A stretch of DNA of 8,772 nucleotides from Nitriliruptorales bacterium (GCA_007126835.1 SLAO01000069.1:1-8772); one strand, 5' to 3'; positions 1 through 7,528 are shown, counted from the first letter of the stretch. Numbers and translations are program-made. The notes: generated by a model not told the origin, from the sequence alone.

Positions 1-1848
<1,848 letters not shown>

Positions 1849-1851
1849 CCA

Positions 1852-2673
1852 ATGGGACAAGCGGAGTACGAACGCCACACCGCGCCCGCTGAACCCGACG
1901 AGGCGCGGGACCATGAGGAGGACGCCCACGGGGCGCCGGCGGCCGACGAGGCCGCCGGCCCCGACCCGGGTGGCGCTCAGGCCTCGGCCAGCGGCGAGGA
2001 CGTCGGCTCCGACGCGGATGGCGCACAGGAGTCGGCCAGCGGCGAGGACGTCGCCGGCGGCGCCTACCCAGCGTCGGGCGGCGTGACCCCCGAGTCCGGC
2101 GATACCTCCACTGGCCCCGATGACGTGGCCGACGGCCAGGGCGAGGACCAACCGGCGTCGGACACGGCCTCGGCCGAAGCCGAGGAGATCCGGGCCCGAG
2201 CGAGCCAGGACCCCGAAGCCCTGGCGGTGCAGCTCATCGAGGCCGAACGCGCCCGGGACCAGTACCTCGACGCGCTCCAGCGCGAGCGTGCCGAGTTCGA
2301 GAACTTCCGCCGGCGCGCGAACCGTGAGCGCGGTGAGGCGCTCGATCGCGGCGCCGAAGGTGTGGTCGCCGGCTTGTTGAGCGTGCTCGACAACTTCGGC
2401 TTCGTCCTCGACGCGGCCGAGCAGAGCGAGGACACCCAGCTCGCCAAGGGCATCTCGATGGTCCACGACGAGCTGATCCGCGCCCTTGAGGAGGCCGGCC
2501 TGGAGCGCGTTCCCGGCGCCGGCTCCCCGTTCGACCCCAACCACCACGACGCGATGATGCAGGCCGAGGCCGAGGAGGACGTCACGGAGCCCACCGTGGT
2601 CGAGGTGCTCCGCCCCGGCTACCGGTTCAAGGGGCGGGTGCTGCGACCTGCCTCGGTCTCCGTGGCGCAGTAG
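1852..2673 (+). CDS. grpE: Nucleotide exchange factor GrpE
   Basis: Homodimeric cochaperone that opens the DnaK nucleotide cleft, releases ADP and resets the folding cycle. The product has 273 residues, longer than E. coli (197) and M. tuberculosis (about 235) GrpE. The extra length is an acidic, Gly/Ala/Asp/Glu-rich and probably disordered N-terminus (about 1-120). A long helix (about 122-165, containing RDQYLDALQRERAEFENFRR) forms the dimer coiled coil, followed by the four-helix region (about 170-215). The C-terminal beta-wing carries the GrpE signature FDPNHHDAM (227-235) and GYRFKGRVLRPASV (256-269). Start: ATG 1852, 3 nt after the dnaK stop; the likely SD is AGGGG at 1835-1839 with a longish 12-nt spacer, inside the dnaK 3' end. 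The gene ends in a double stop (TAGTAG, 2671-2676). Unusual point: residues 38-53 and 54-69 are a tandem 16-residue repeat (see repeat entry). Confidence 0.96.
   Translation: MGQAEYERHTAPAEPDEARDHEEDAHGAPAADEAAGPDPGGAQASASGEDVGSDADGAQESASGEDVAGGAYPASGGVTPESGDTSTGPDDVADGQGEDQPASDTASAEAEEIRARASQDPEALAVQLIEAERARDQYLDALQRERAEFENFRRRANRERGEALDRGAEGVVAGLLSVLDNFGFVLDAAEQSEDTQLAKGISMVHDELIRALEEAGLERVPGAGSPFDPNHHDAMMQAEAEEDVTEPTVVEVLRPGYRFKGRVLRPASVSVAQ
1961..2056 (+). repeat. 48-bp in-frame tandem duplication inside grpE
   Basis: Two adjacent 48-bp units, 1961-2008 and 2009-2056. The core TCGGCCAGCGGCGAGGACGT is identical at 1984-2003 and 2032-2051, and similarity extends to both ends of each unit. 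They encode residues 38-53 and 54-69, which share G-A-Q-x-S-A-S-G-E-D-V (11 of 16 identical). The unit length is a multiple of three, so the reading frame is kept. The repeat lies entirely in the acidic disordered N-terminus and leaves the dimerisation helix untouched. Confidence 0.9.
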
Positions 2674-2712
2674 TAGTGCCACGACGCAGCACACGAGACC
2701 GACGCGGTAGTC

Positions 2713-2716
2713 AGGA
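2713..2716 (+). promoter_or_regulatory. Ribosome binding site of dnaJ
   Basis: AGGA at 2713-2716, 9 nt before ATG 2726. It lies in the 52-nt grpE-dnaJ spacer, which shows no hairpin or promoter-like hexamers. This supports initiation at 2726 and read-through transcription from grpE. Confidence 0.6.
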
Positions 2717-2725
2717 CAGCGGACG

Positions 2726-3937
2726 ATGAGCCAGCGCGACTACTTCGAGAAGGACTATTACAAGGTCCTCGGGGTGGATTCCGACGCCGACGCGTCGGAG
2801 ATCGCCAAGGCCTATCGCAAGCTCGCCCGGGAATCGCACCCGGACGCGAACCCTGACGACCCGCAGGCCGAGTCGCGGTTCAAGGAGATCGGCGAGGCCT
2901 ACCAGGTGCTGTCCGACCCGGAGAAGCGGGCCGAGTACGACAAGGTCCGCAGTCTGATGGGCTCCGGGGCGTTCCGAGGAGCCGGCGCATACTCGGGTCC
3001 GGGGGCCTACTCCGGTGGTGGGTTTCCGGGGGGCGGGTTCCCGGGCGGCGGGGGATTCCCCGGCGGCGGTGGCAGCCAGACCTTCGACCTCAACGACCTG
3101 CTGGGCGGACTGTTCGGCGAGGACGCGCGCGGCGGGGGGTTCGGATCCACGCAGACCCGCAGCCGCGCCGGCCAGCGCGGGCGCGATCTCGAGACCGACC
3201 TGACGTTGTCGTTTGAGGACGCCATGGCGGGGGTGACCACCACCCTGCGGGTCGCCGGGCCCGCCGCGTGCTCCACGTGCGGGGGCTCGGGCGCCAAGCC
3301 CGGCACGTCCCCGGTGACCTGCTCGACATGCGGCGGCAACGGGGTCGTCGCCCGCGACGCTGGGATGTTCGGCTTCAGCGAACCGTGCCCCACGTGCGGA
3401 GGCCGGGGCCAGCGCATCACCGACCCGTGCACGACTTGCGATGGCAGCGGGGCAGAAACCCGCAGCCGCGAGATCCGCGCGCGCATCCCCGCCGGCGTGC
3501 GGGACGGCGCCCGGATCCGCCTGAAGGGCAAGGGCGAGGCCGGCCGCTACGGCGGGCCGGCCGGCGACCTGTACGTCACCGTGCACGTCAGCGAGCACGA
3601 GCTGTTCGGCCGTCGTGGAGACGACCTGACGCTGCACCTGCCGATCACGTTCACCGAGGCGGCGCTCGGCACCAAGGTCCGGGTTCCCACGCTCGACGAC
3701 GCGGTGACGCTTAAGATCCCCGCGGGCACCCAGAGCGGGCGGACGTTCCGGCTGCGTGGTCGAGGGGCCCCCACGGCCAACGGCGCCCACGGTGACTTGC
3801 TGGTCACGGTCGAGGTCGTCATCCCGTCCAAGCTGACGAGAACGCAGAAGAAGATGCTCGAGGAGTACGCCGCAACAGAACCTGACGACCTGCGCGAGGC
3901 CGTTGACGACGCGGTCGCCGCGCGCGAGGGGGTGTAA
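2726..3937 (+). CDS. dnaJ: Chaperone DnaJ (Hsp40, type I)
   Basis: J-domain cochaperone that captures unfolded protein, delivers it to DnaK and triggers DnaK ATP hydrolysis. The 403-residue product has all type I domains in order. The J-domain (about 10-75) contains the catalytic HPD at 38-40. A Gly/Phe-rich linker (about 79-140) has repeated GGGFPGG blocks. The zinc-binding domain has four CxxCxGxG motifs: CSTCGGSG (182-189), CSTCGGNG (199-206), CPTCGGRG (221-228) and CTTCDGSG (235-242). Two C-terminal beta-barrel substrate domains follow (about 250-370) with a short dimerisation tail. All eight zinc cysteines are present. The start at 2726 is supported by an SD at 2713-2716. Its place in the dnaK operon, directly before hspR, resembles the DnaJ1 of Streptomyces and mycobacteria. 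A second DnaJ (DnaJ2) with HrcA is common in this phylum but is not in the window. Confidence 0.97.
   Translation: MSQRDYFEKDYYKVLGVDSDADASEIAKAYRKLARESHPDANPDDPQAESRFKEIGEAYQVLSDPEKRAEYDKVRSLMGSGAFRGAGAYSGPGAYSGGGFPGGGFPGGGGFPGGGGSQTFDLNDLLGGLFGEDARGGGFGSTQTRSRAGQRGRDLETDLTLSFEDAMAGVTTTLRVAGPAACSTCGGSGAKPGTSPVTCSTCGGNGVVARDAGMFGFSEPCPTCGGRGQRITDPCTTCDGSGAETRSREIRARIPAGVRDGARIRLKGKGEAGRYGGPAGDLYVTVHVSEHELFGRRGDDLTLHLPITFTEAALGTKVRVPTLDDAVTLKIPAGTQSGRTFRLRGRGAPTANGAHGDLLVTVEVVIPSKLTRTQKKMLEEYAATEPDDLREAVDDAVAAREGV
3926..3932 (+). promoter_or_regulatory. Ribosome binding site of hspR
   Basis: GAGGGGG at 3926-3932 lies inside the last codons of dnaJ, 8 nt before the hspR ATG at 3941. Its strength and spacing fix the hspR start and fit translational coupling with dnaJ, whose stop codon (3935-3937) lies between the two. 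Confidence 0.75.
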
Positions 3938-3940
3938 CCG

Positions 3941-4354
3941 ATGGCCCGCCGTGAGCGCGCGGTGTACATCATCTCGGTGGCTGCCGAGCTCGCGGGCGTC
4001 CATCCCCAGACGCTGCGGACCTACGAGCGCAAGGGTCTGATCAAGCCCTCGCGCACGTCGGGCGGCACCCGGCGCTACTCTGAGCGCGACGTCGAGCGGG
4101 TGCGGCTGATCCAGGAGCTGACCCAGGACGAGGGGGTCAACCTCGCCGGCGTCCTGCGGATCCTCGCGCTCGAGGAACGTCTCGAAGCGGCCGAGGAGCG
4201 CCTCGCGGACGCGCAGACCGAGATCGATCGCATCCGGTCCGAGGCCGCCGAGGCCCTGCGCGAGCAGGCGCGGCAGCAGTCCACGGAGATCATGCTGTAC
4301 CGGCGGCCCGGAGCCATCGAGCGTCACCGCGGCGCGGCACGGTCTCGCCGGTAG
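3941..4354 (+). CDS. hspR: Heat-shock repressor HspR (MerR family)
   Basis: DNA-binding repressor of heat-shock genes. In Streptomyces and mycobacteria HspR binds HAIR inverted repeats (CTTGAGT-N7-ACTCAAG) upstream of dnaK and clpB, with DnaK as co-repressor, so unfolded protein relieves repression. The 137-residue product has a MerR winged helix-turn-helix: YIISVAAELAGVHPQTLRTY (9-28), then the wing TSGGTRRYSERDV (39-51) and LTQDEGVNLAGVLRI (60-74), the diagnostic HspR segment. A coiled coil follows (about 76-112) and a short tail with TEIMLYRRP (115-123), resembling the hydrophobic C-terminus of mycobacterial HspR. No cysteines or effector-binding domain are present, as expected for HspR rather than metal- or drug-sensing MerR proteins. 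It is the last gene of the dnaK operon, 3 nt after dnaJ, which gives a negative feedback loop if the unseen dnaK promoter carries HAIR. Confidence 0.95.
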   Translation: MARRERAVYIISVAAELAGVHPQTLRTYERKGLIKPSRTSGGTRRYSERDVERVRLIQELTQDEGVNLAGVLRILALEERLEAAEERLADAQTEIDRIRSEAAEALREQARQQSTEIMLYRRPGAIERHRGAARSRR

Positions 4355-4376
4355 GGCTCTGCTGGCTGGGCTATTG

Positions 4377-4397
4377 CCCGGCTCGGCCGGGTTCTCT
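4377..4397 (+). terminator. Candidate terminator of the dnaK-hspR operon
   Basis: CCCGGC (4377-4382), 3-nt loop, GCCGGG (4386-4391): a 6-bp all-GC stem followed by TTCTCT. It starts 23 nt after the hspR stop. The T-tract is interrupted, as is common in high-GC genomes, so termination here is plausible but not certain. The palindrome at 4527-4562 could act as a second barrier. Confidence 0.45.
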
Positions 4398-4409
4398 CGC
4401 TGGTCCTCG

Positions 4410-4459
4410 CCCGGCTTTCCCGGCTTTCCCCGGCTTCCCCCTGGGCTTTCCCCGGCTGG
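4410..4459. repeat. C-rich short tandem repeat
   Basis: About five irregular units of 9-13 nt built on CCCCGGCTTT: CCCGGCTTT (4410-4418), CCCGGCTTT (4419-4427), CCCCGGCTT (4428-4436), CCCCCTGGGCTTT (4437-4449) and CCCCGGCTGG (4450-4459). Unit lengths differ and are not multiples of three, so this is not a coding repeat. The lengths of the C and T runs look slippage-prone. Confidence 0.75.
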
Positions 4460-4526
4460 CTGTCGGGCAAGGGCGACCGACCCTCGGCAACCTTGAGCTG
4501 CGAAATCATCCCAAATCGGATGCGAC

Positions 4527-4562
4527 TGGTACATCTGCACGAGCGCTCGTGCAGATGTACCA
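4527..4562. repeat. Perfect 36-bp palindrome without spacer
   Basis: The left arm 4527-4544 (TGGTACATCTGCACGAGC) is the exact reverse complement of the right arm 4545-4562, with the centre between 4544 and 4545. Symmetry stops at 4526/4563. It could be a strong dyad operator, a hairpin in RNA (about 16 bp with a minimal loop) or a cruciform. It has no T-tract, so it is not a standard terminator. It does not match HAIR or CIRCE (TTAGCACTC-N9-GAGTGCTAA). Confidence 0.95.
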
Positions 4563-4582
4563 CCCGAGCGGCATATGTCCGG

Positions 4583-4596
4583 TTCGGGTGCCCGAA
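4583..4596. repeat. Small inverted repeat TTCGGG-TG-CCCGAA
   Basis: A perfect 6-bp inverted repeat with a 2-nt spacer, nested within a wider GTCCG (4577-4581) / CGGAC (4607-4611) pair. It lies 20 nt after the 36-bp palindrome. Function unknown. Such short GC-rich dyads occur often by chance in high-GC DNA. Confidence 0.5.
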
Positions 4597-4710
4597 ATGA
4601 TCGATTCGGACGCCTGGGGTCGCTGCTGGCTGGCCCAGTTGCGCGATATATGTCCGTTCCGCTCGAGATGTCGCACCTCGGCGAGCGGCGCTCACGGAGC
4701 CCGGCCCTGA

Positions 4711-4778
4711 CCGAGGGCGGCCGCGGCGCAACGGGAAGGACGCCGAGGGCGGCCGCGGGCGCAAGGGCGGGACGGACG
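4711..4778. repeat. Imperfect 32/36-bp tandem repeat
   Basis: CCGAGGGCGGCCGCGG occurs at 4711-4726 and 4743-4758. The following bases are also related (GCAACGGGAAGGACG against GCAAGGGCGGGACGGACG), giving units 4711-4742 and 4743-4778. The second unit carries small insertions of 1 and 3 nt, so the frame is not preserved between copies, which argues against a coding role. Confidence 0.65.
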
Positions 4779-4814
4779 CCGGCGCCAGCCACAGCCACGA
4801 CCGAGCATGATAAA

Positions 4815-4835
4815 TCTGAGCCAATCACGCTTAGG
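4815..4835. promoter_or_regulatory. HAIR-like inverted repeat, candidate HspR operator of clpB
   Basis: TCTGAGC (4815-4821), exactly 7 nt, then GCTTAGG (4829-4835). The spacing equals that of the HAIR consensus CTTGAGT-N7-ACTCAAG. Only 8 of the 14 arm positions match the consensus, and the arms pair at 5 of 7 positions. Symmetry extends outwards (AAATCTGAG against CTTAGGTTT, 7 of 9). It lies about 30 nt upstream of the clpB -10 box, where a repressor could act. Placement and spacing support the call, while the weak sequence match is the main doubt. Confidence 0.4.
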
Positions 4836-4864
4836 TTTTCTGTAGCAGATCCGCGGCTTCTGGG

Positions 4865-4870
4865 TAGACT
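4865..4870 (+). promoter_or_regulatory. clpB -10 box, leaderless-type promoter
   Basis: TAGACT fits the actinobacterial TANNNT -10 pattern and ends 7 nt before the clpB ATG (4878), so transcription would start at or next to the start codon. No recognisable -35 is present at 16-18 nt spacing (the best is GTAGCA, 4842-4847, 3 of 6). The AGGA at 4872-4875 is only 2 nt from the ATG, too close for a working SD, which supports a leaderless mRNA. Confidence 0.55.
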
Positions 4871-4877
4871 TAGGACC

Positions 4878-7454
4878 ATGGATGCGAACAAACTGACTGT
4901 CAAAGCCCAAGAAGCACTGCAGCGCGCGCTGCAGACGGCCTCGACCCGCGGCAACCCTCACGTCGAGCCGTTGCACCTGCTCGCCGCGCTGCTCGACGAG
5001 TCCGACGGCGTCGTCGCCCCGGTGCTGCGCCGGCTCGGCGCGGATCCGCAGGCGCTGCGCAAGCAAGCCGACGCGGCAATGGGTCGGCTGCCCACCGTTT
5101 CGGGCCAGACCGCCCAGCCACAGCTGTCGCGTGCCGGTGCCGGGGTGCTCACCGACGCGGAGAACCGAGCGCAAGCACTCGGTGACGAGTACGTCTCGAC
5201 CGAGCACCTGCTCATGGCGGTGGCGGAGGGCTCCGGACCCGCCGCCGACATCCTCCAGCGCGTGGGTGCGCACGGCGACGAGCTGCTGACCGCGCTGCGC
5301 GACATCCGCGGGAACCAGCGCGTGACTAGCAAGACGCCCGAGGGCACCTACGAGGCCCTCGAGAAGTACGCCCGGGATCTGACCCAGGCGGCGCAGGACG
5401 GCGAGCTCGACCCGGTGATCGGTCGCGACGAGGAGATCCGCCGCGTCGTGCAGGTCCTGTCGCGCCGCACCAAGAACAACCCGGTGCTGATCGGCGACCC
5501 CGGCGTCGGCAAGACCGCTATCGCCGAGGGGCTTGCCCAGCGCATCGTCGCCGGCGACGTCCCCGAGAGCCTGAAGGACCGGCGCATCGTCGCCCTCGAC
5601 CTTGGCGCGATGATCGCCGGCGCGAAGTACCGCGGCGACTTCGAGGAGCGCCTCAAGGCTGTCCTGACCGAGATCGAGTCCGCTGAGGGTCAGATCATCA
5701 CCTTCGTCGACGAGCTCCACAACATCGTCGGCGCGGGCAAGGCCGAGGGCTCGATGGACGCCGGCAATATGCTCAAACCGCTGCTGGCTCGCGGCAAGCT
5801 GCGCATGATCGGCGCCACCACTCTCGAGGAGTACCGCGACGTCGAGAAGGACAAGGCGCTCGAGCGCCGGTTCCAGCCGATCTTCGTCGGTGAGCCGTCC
5901 GTCGAGGACACCGTCGCGATCCTGCGGGGCCTGAAGGAGCGTTACGAGGTACACCACGGGGTGCGGATCACCGACTCCGCGCTCGTTGCCGCGTCGCGCC
6001 TGTCGGACCGCTACCTGACCGAGCGTTACCTGCCCGACAAGGCGATCGACCTCATCGACGAGGCGACCAGCCGTCTGCGCATCGAGATCGATTCGATGCC
6101 CGTCGAGATCGACGAGGTCCACCGCCGGGTGCGCCAGCTCGAGGTCGAGAAGGCCGCCCTGGAGGGGTCGGCCGAGGCCGACCCCGAAGCAGCTGAGCGC
6201 CTGCGCGAACTCACTGACGAGCTCGAAGCCGCCCGCGGCGAGCTCGCCGCGCTGACCGAGCGGTGGGAGCGCGAGAAGGACGCGATCGAGCATATCCGCG
6301 ACCTCAAGCAGCGCGTGGAAACTGCCCGCGAGGAAGCCGACCGGGCCGAGCGCGATGGTGAGCTCCAGCGCGCCGCCGAGCTGCGCTACGGCGAGATCCC
6401 CACCCTGGAGGCCGACCTCGACGCCGCGCAGCGCGCGCTGACCGAGGTCCAGGCCGCCGGCGCGATGCTGACCGAGGAGGTCGACGCGTCCGACGTCGCC
6501 GAGGTGGTCGCCAAGTGGACCGGCATTCCCGTGTCCCGTCTGCTGGAGGCCGAGCGCGACAAGCTCGTGCGCCTCGAGGACACGCTCGCTGAGCGTGTGG
6601 TGGGCCAGGAGGAGGCCGTCAGCGCGGTCGCGGACGCGGTGCGCCGCAGCCGGGCCGGGCTGGCTGACCCCAACCGGCCGCTGGGCTCGTTCCTGTTCCT
6701 CGGCCCCACCGGGGTCGGCAAGACCGAGCTTGCCCGCACCCTTGCGGAGTTCCTGTTCGACGACGAACGGGCGATGATCCGCCTGGACATGGGCGAGTTC
6801 CAGGAGAAGCACACGGTCAGCCGCCTTGTGGGTGCCCCGCCGGGCTATGTCGGCTACGAGGAGGGCGGTCAGCTCACCGAGCCCGTGCGGCGGCGGCCGT
6901 ACTCGGTCGTGCTGCTCGACGAGGTCGAGAAGGCCCACGGCGACGTGTTCAACTCGCTGCTGCAGGTCCTCGACGATGGGCGTCTGACCGACGGCCAGGG
7001 TCACACGGTGGACTTCCGCAACACCGTCGTGATCATGACCTCGAACCTCGGGAGCCAGTGGCTGCTGGACTCCGACCTGCCACAGGAGCAGGTCCGCGAG
7101 CGGGTCATGGCCGCCGTTCGGGAGCACTTCCGGCCCGAGTTCCTCAACCGGCTCGACGAGCTGCTGATCTTCCACCGTCTCGACCGGGACGCGCTGCGCA
7201 GGATCGTCGACGTGCAGCTCGACCGGGTCGCCGAGCGCTTCGCGCAGCGGGATCTCTCCCTCGAGGTCACCGAGGCCGCGAAGGACTGGCTGGTGGACCG
7301 CGGGTATGACCCGGTGTACGGGGCTCGTCCGCTGAAGCGGGTCCTGCGCAAGCAGCTGGAGGACCGCGTGGCGCTGGCCCTGCTGGAGGGCCGCTACGAC
7401 GAGGGCGACCTCGTCAAGGTCGACGCCGGCGCTGAGGAGCTCGTGTTCGCCTAG
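4878..7454 (+). CDS. clpB: ATP-dependent disaggregase ClpB (Hsp100)
   Basis: Hexameric AAA+ machine that extracts polypeptides from aggregates and threads them through its pore for refolding with DnaK-DnaJ-GrpE. The 858-residue product is the usual ClpB length. Domains: Clp-N repeats (about 5-145); AAA-1 with Walker A GDPGVGKT (206-213), pore loop KYRG (250-253) and Walker B IITFVDEL (273-280); the coiled-coil M domain (about 405-530) that docks DnaK; AAA-2 with Walker A GPTGVGKT (609-616), pore loop GYVGY (656-660) and Walker B VVLLDEVE (677-684); and the C-terminal domain with GARPLKR (815-821). The long M domain, and no recognisable IGF/IGL ClpP-binding loop, separate it from ClpA and ClpC. 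The ATG at 4878 is chosen because MDANKLTVKAQEAL is the family N-terminus. The in-frame ATG at 4575 would add 101 unrelated residues. It has its own promoter, probably repressed by HspR. Confidence 0.97.
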   Translation: MDANKLTVKAQEALQRALQTASTRGNPHVEPLHLLAALLDESDGVVAPVLRRLGADPQALRKQADAAMGRLPTVSGQTAQPQLSRAGAGVLTDAENRAQALGDEYVSTEHLLMAVAEGSGPAADILQRVGAHGDELLTALRDIRGNQRVTSKTPEGTYEALEKYARDLTQAAQDGELDPVIGRDEEIRRVVQVLSRRTKNNPVLIGDPGVGKTAIAEGLAQRIVAGDVPESLKDRRIVALDLGAMIAGAKYRGDFEERLKAVLTEIESAEGQIITFVDELHNIVGAGKAEGSMDAGNMLKPLLARGKLRMIGATTLEEYRDVEKDKALERRFQPIFVGEPSVEDTVAILRGLKERYEVHHGVRITDSALVAASRLSDRYLTERYLPDKAIDLIDEATSRLRIEIDSMPVEIDEVHRRVRQLEVEKAALEGSAEADPEAAERLRELTDELEAARGELAALTERWEREKDAIEHIRDLKQRVETAREEADRAERDGELQRAAELRYGEIPTLEADLDAAQRALTEVQAAGAMLTEEVDASDVAEVVAKWTGIPVSRLLEAERDKLVRLEDTLAERVVGQEEAVSAVADAVRRSRAGLADPNRPLGSFLFLGPTGVGKTELARTLAEFLFDDERAMIRLDMGEFQEKHTVSRLVGAPPGYVGYEEGGQLTEPVRRRPYSVVLLDEVEKAHGDVFNSLLQVLDDGRLTDGQGHTVDFRNTVVIMTSNLGSQWLLDSDLPQEQVRERVMAAVREHFRPEFLNRLDELLIFHRLDRDALRRIVDVQLDRVAERFAQRDLSLEVTEAAKDWLVDRGYDPVYGARPLKRVLRKQLEDRVALALLEGRYDEGDLVKVDAGAEELVFA

Positions 7455-7491
7455 CGGGCCACCCTGCGTGGATGGCACGCGTGCGCCACAC

Positions 7492-7518
7492 CCGGCCGGT
7501 GACATCGTCGCCGGCCGG
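7492..7518 (+). terminator. Terminator hairpin of clpB
   Basis: The arm CCGGCCGGTGAC (7492-7503), loop ATC (7504-7506) and arm GTCGCCGGCCGG (7507-7518) pair over 12 bp with a single G-U wobble. It sits 37 nt after the clpB stop. No T-tract follows, consistent with the U-poor terminators often reported in actinobacteria. The next promoter-like sequence starts 10 nt later. Confidence 0.7.
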
Positions 7519-7528
7519 ACAGCCACAC

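Larger units (their letters stand above)
4355..4877. other. hspR-clpB intergenic region, 523 nt, repeat-rich
   Basis: I find no convincing gene here. The clpB frame stays open upstream to ATG 4575, but the extra 101 residues are a low-complexity Arg/Gly/Ala run with no ClpB similarity. The region contains, in order: a terminator-like hairpin (4377-4391), a C-rich tandem repeat (4410-4459), a HAIR-like half-site (4492-4498), a degenerate direct repeat (4501-4524 and 4594-4614) around a perfect 36-bp palindrome (4527-4562), a small hairpin (4583-4596), ATATGTCCG repeats (4573-4581 and 4648-4656), a 32-bp GC-rich repeat (4711-4778), and the clpB promoter region (about 4813-4870). The last 75 nt are visibly more AT-rich than the rest. 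Confidence 0.8.

Noticed and set aside
4527..4562. Palindrome as a standard intrinsic terminator or a CIRCE element
   Set aside because: No T-tract follows, it lies 172 nt after hspR, and neither the arm sequence nor the 9-nt spacer of CIRCE is present.
4625..4810. Coding-looking stretch in another plus frame, ending at TGA 4808-4810 (reads NGKDAEGGRGRKGG and so on)
   Set aside because: It has no start codon, no SD and no family resemblance. The tandem GC-rich repeat alone accounts for its composition.
4575..4877. Extension of clpB to the in-frame ATG at 4575
   Set aside because: The 101 added residues are low-complexity and unlike any ClpB N-terminus. The promoter-like box and the family start both point to 4878.
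2711..4954. 747-codon minus-strand frame across dnaJ, hspR and the gap
   Set aside because: It covers dnaJ and hspR in antisense and changes character in the intergenic repeats. No motif is recognisable, so it is a composition artefact.
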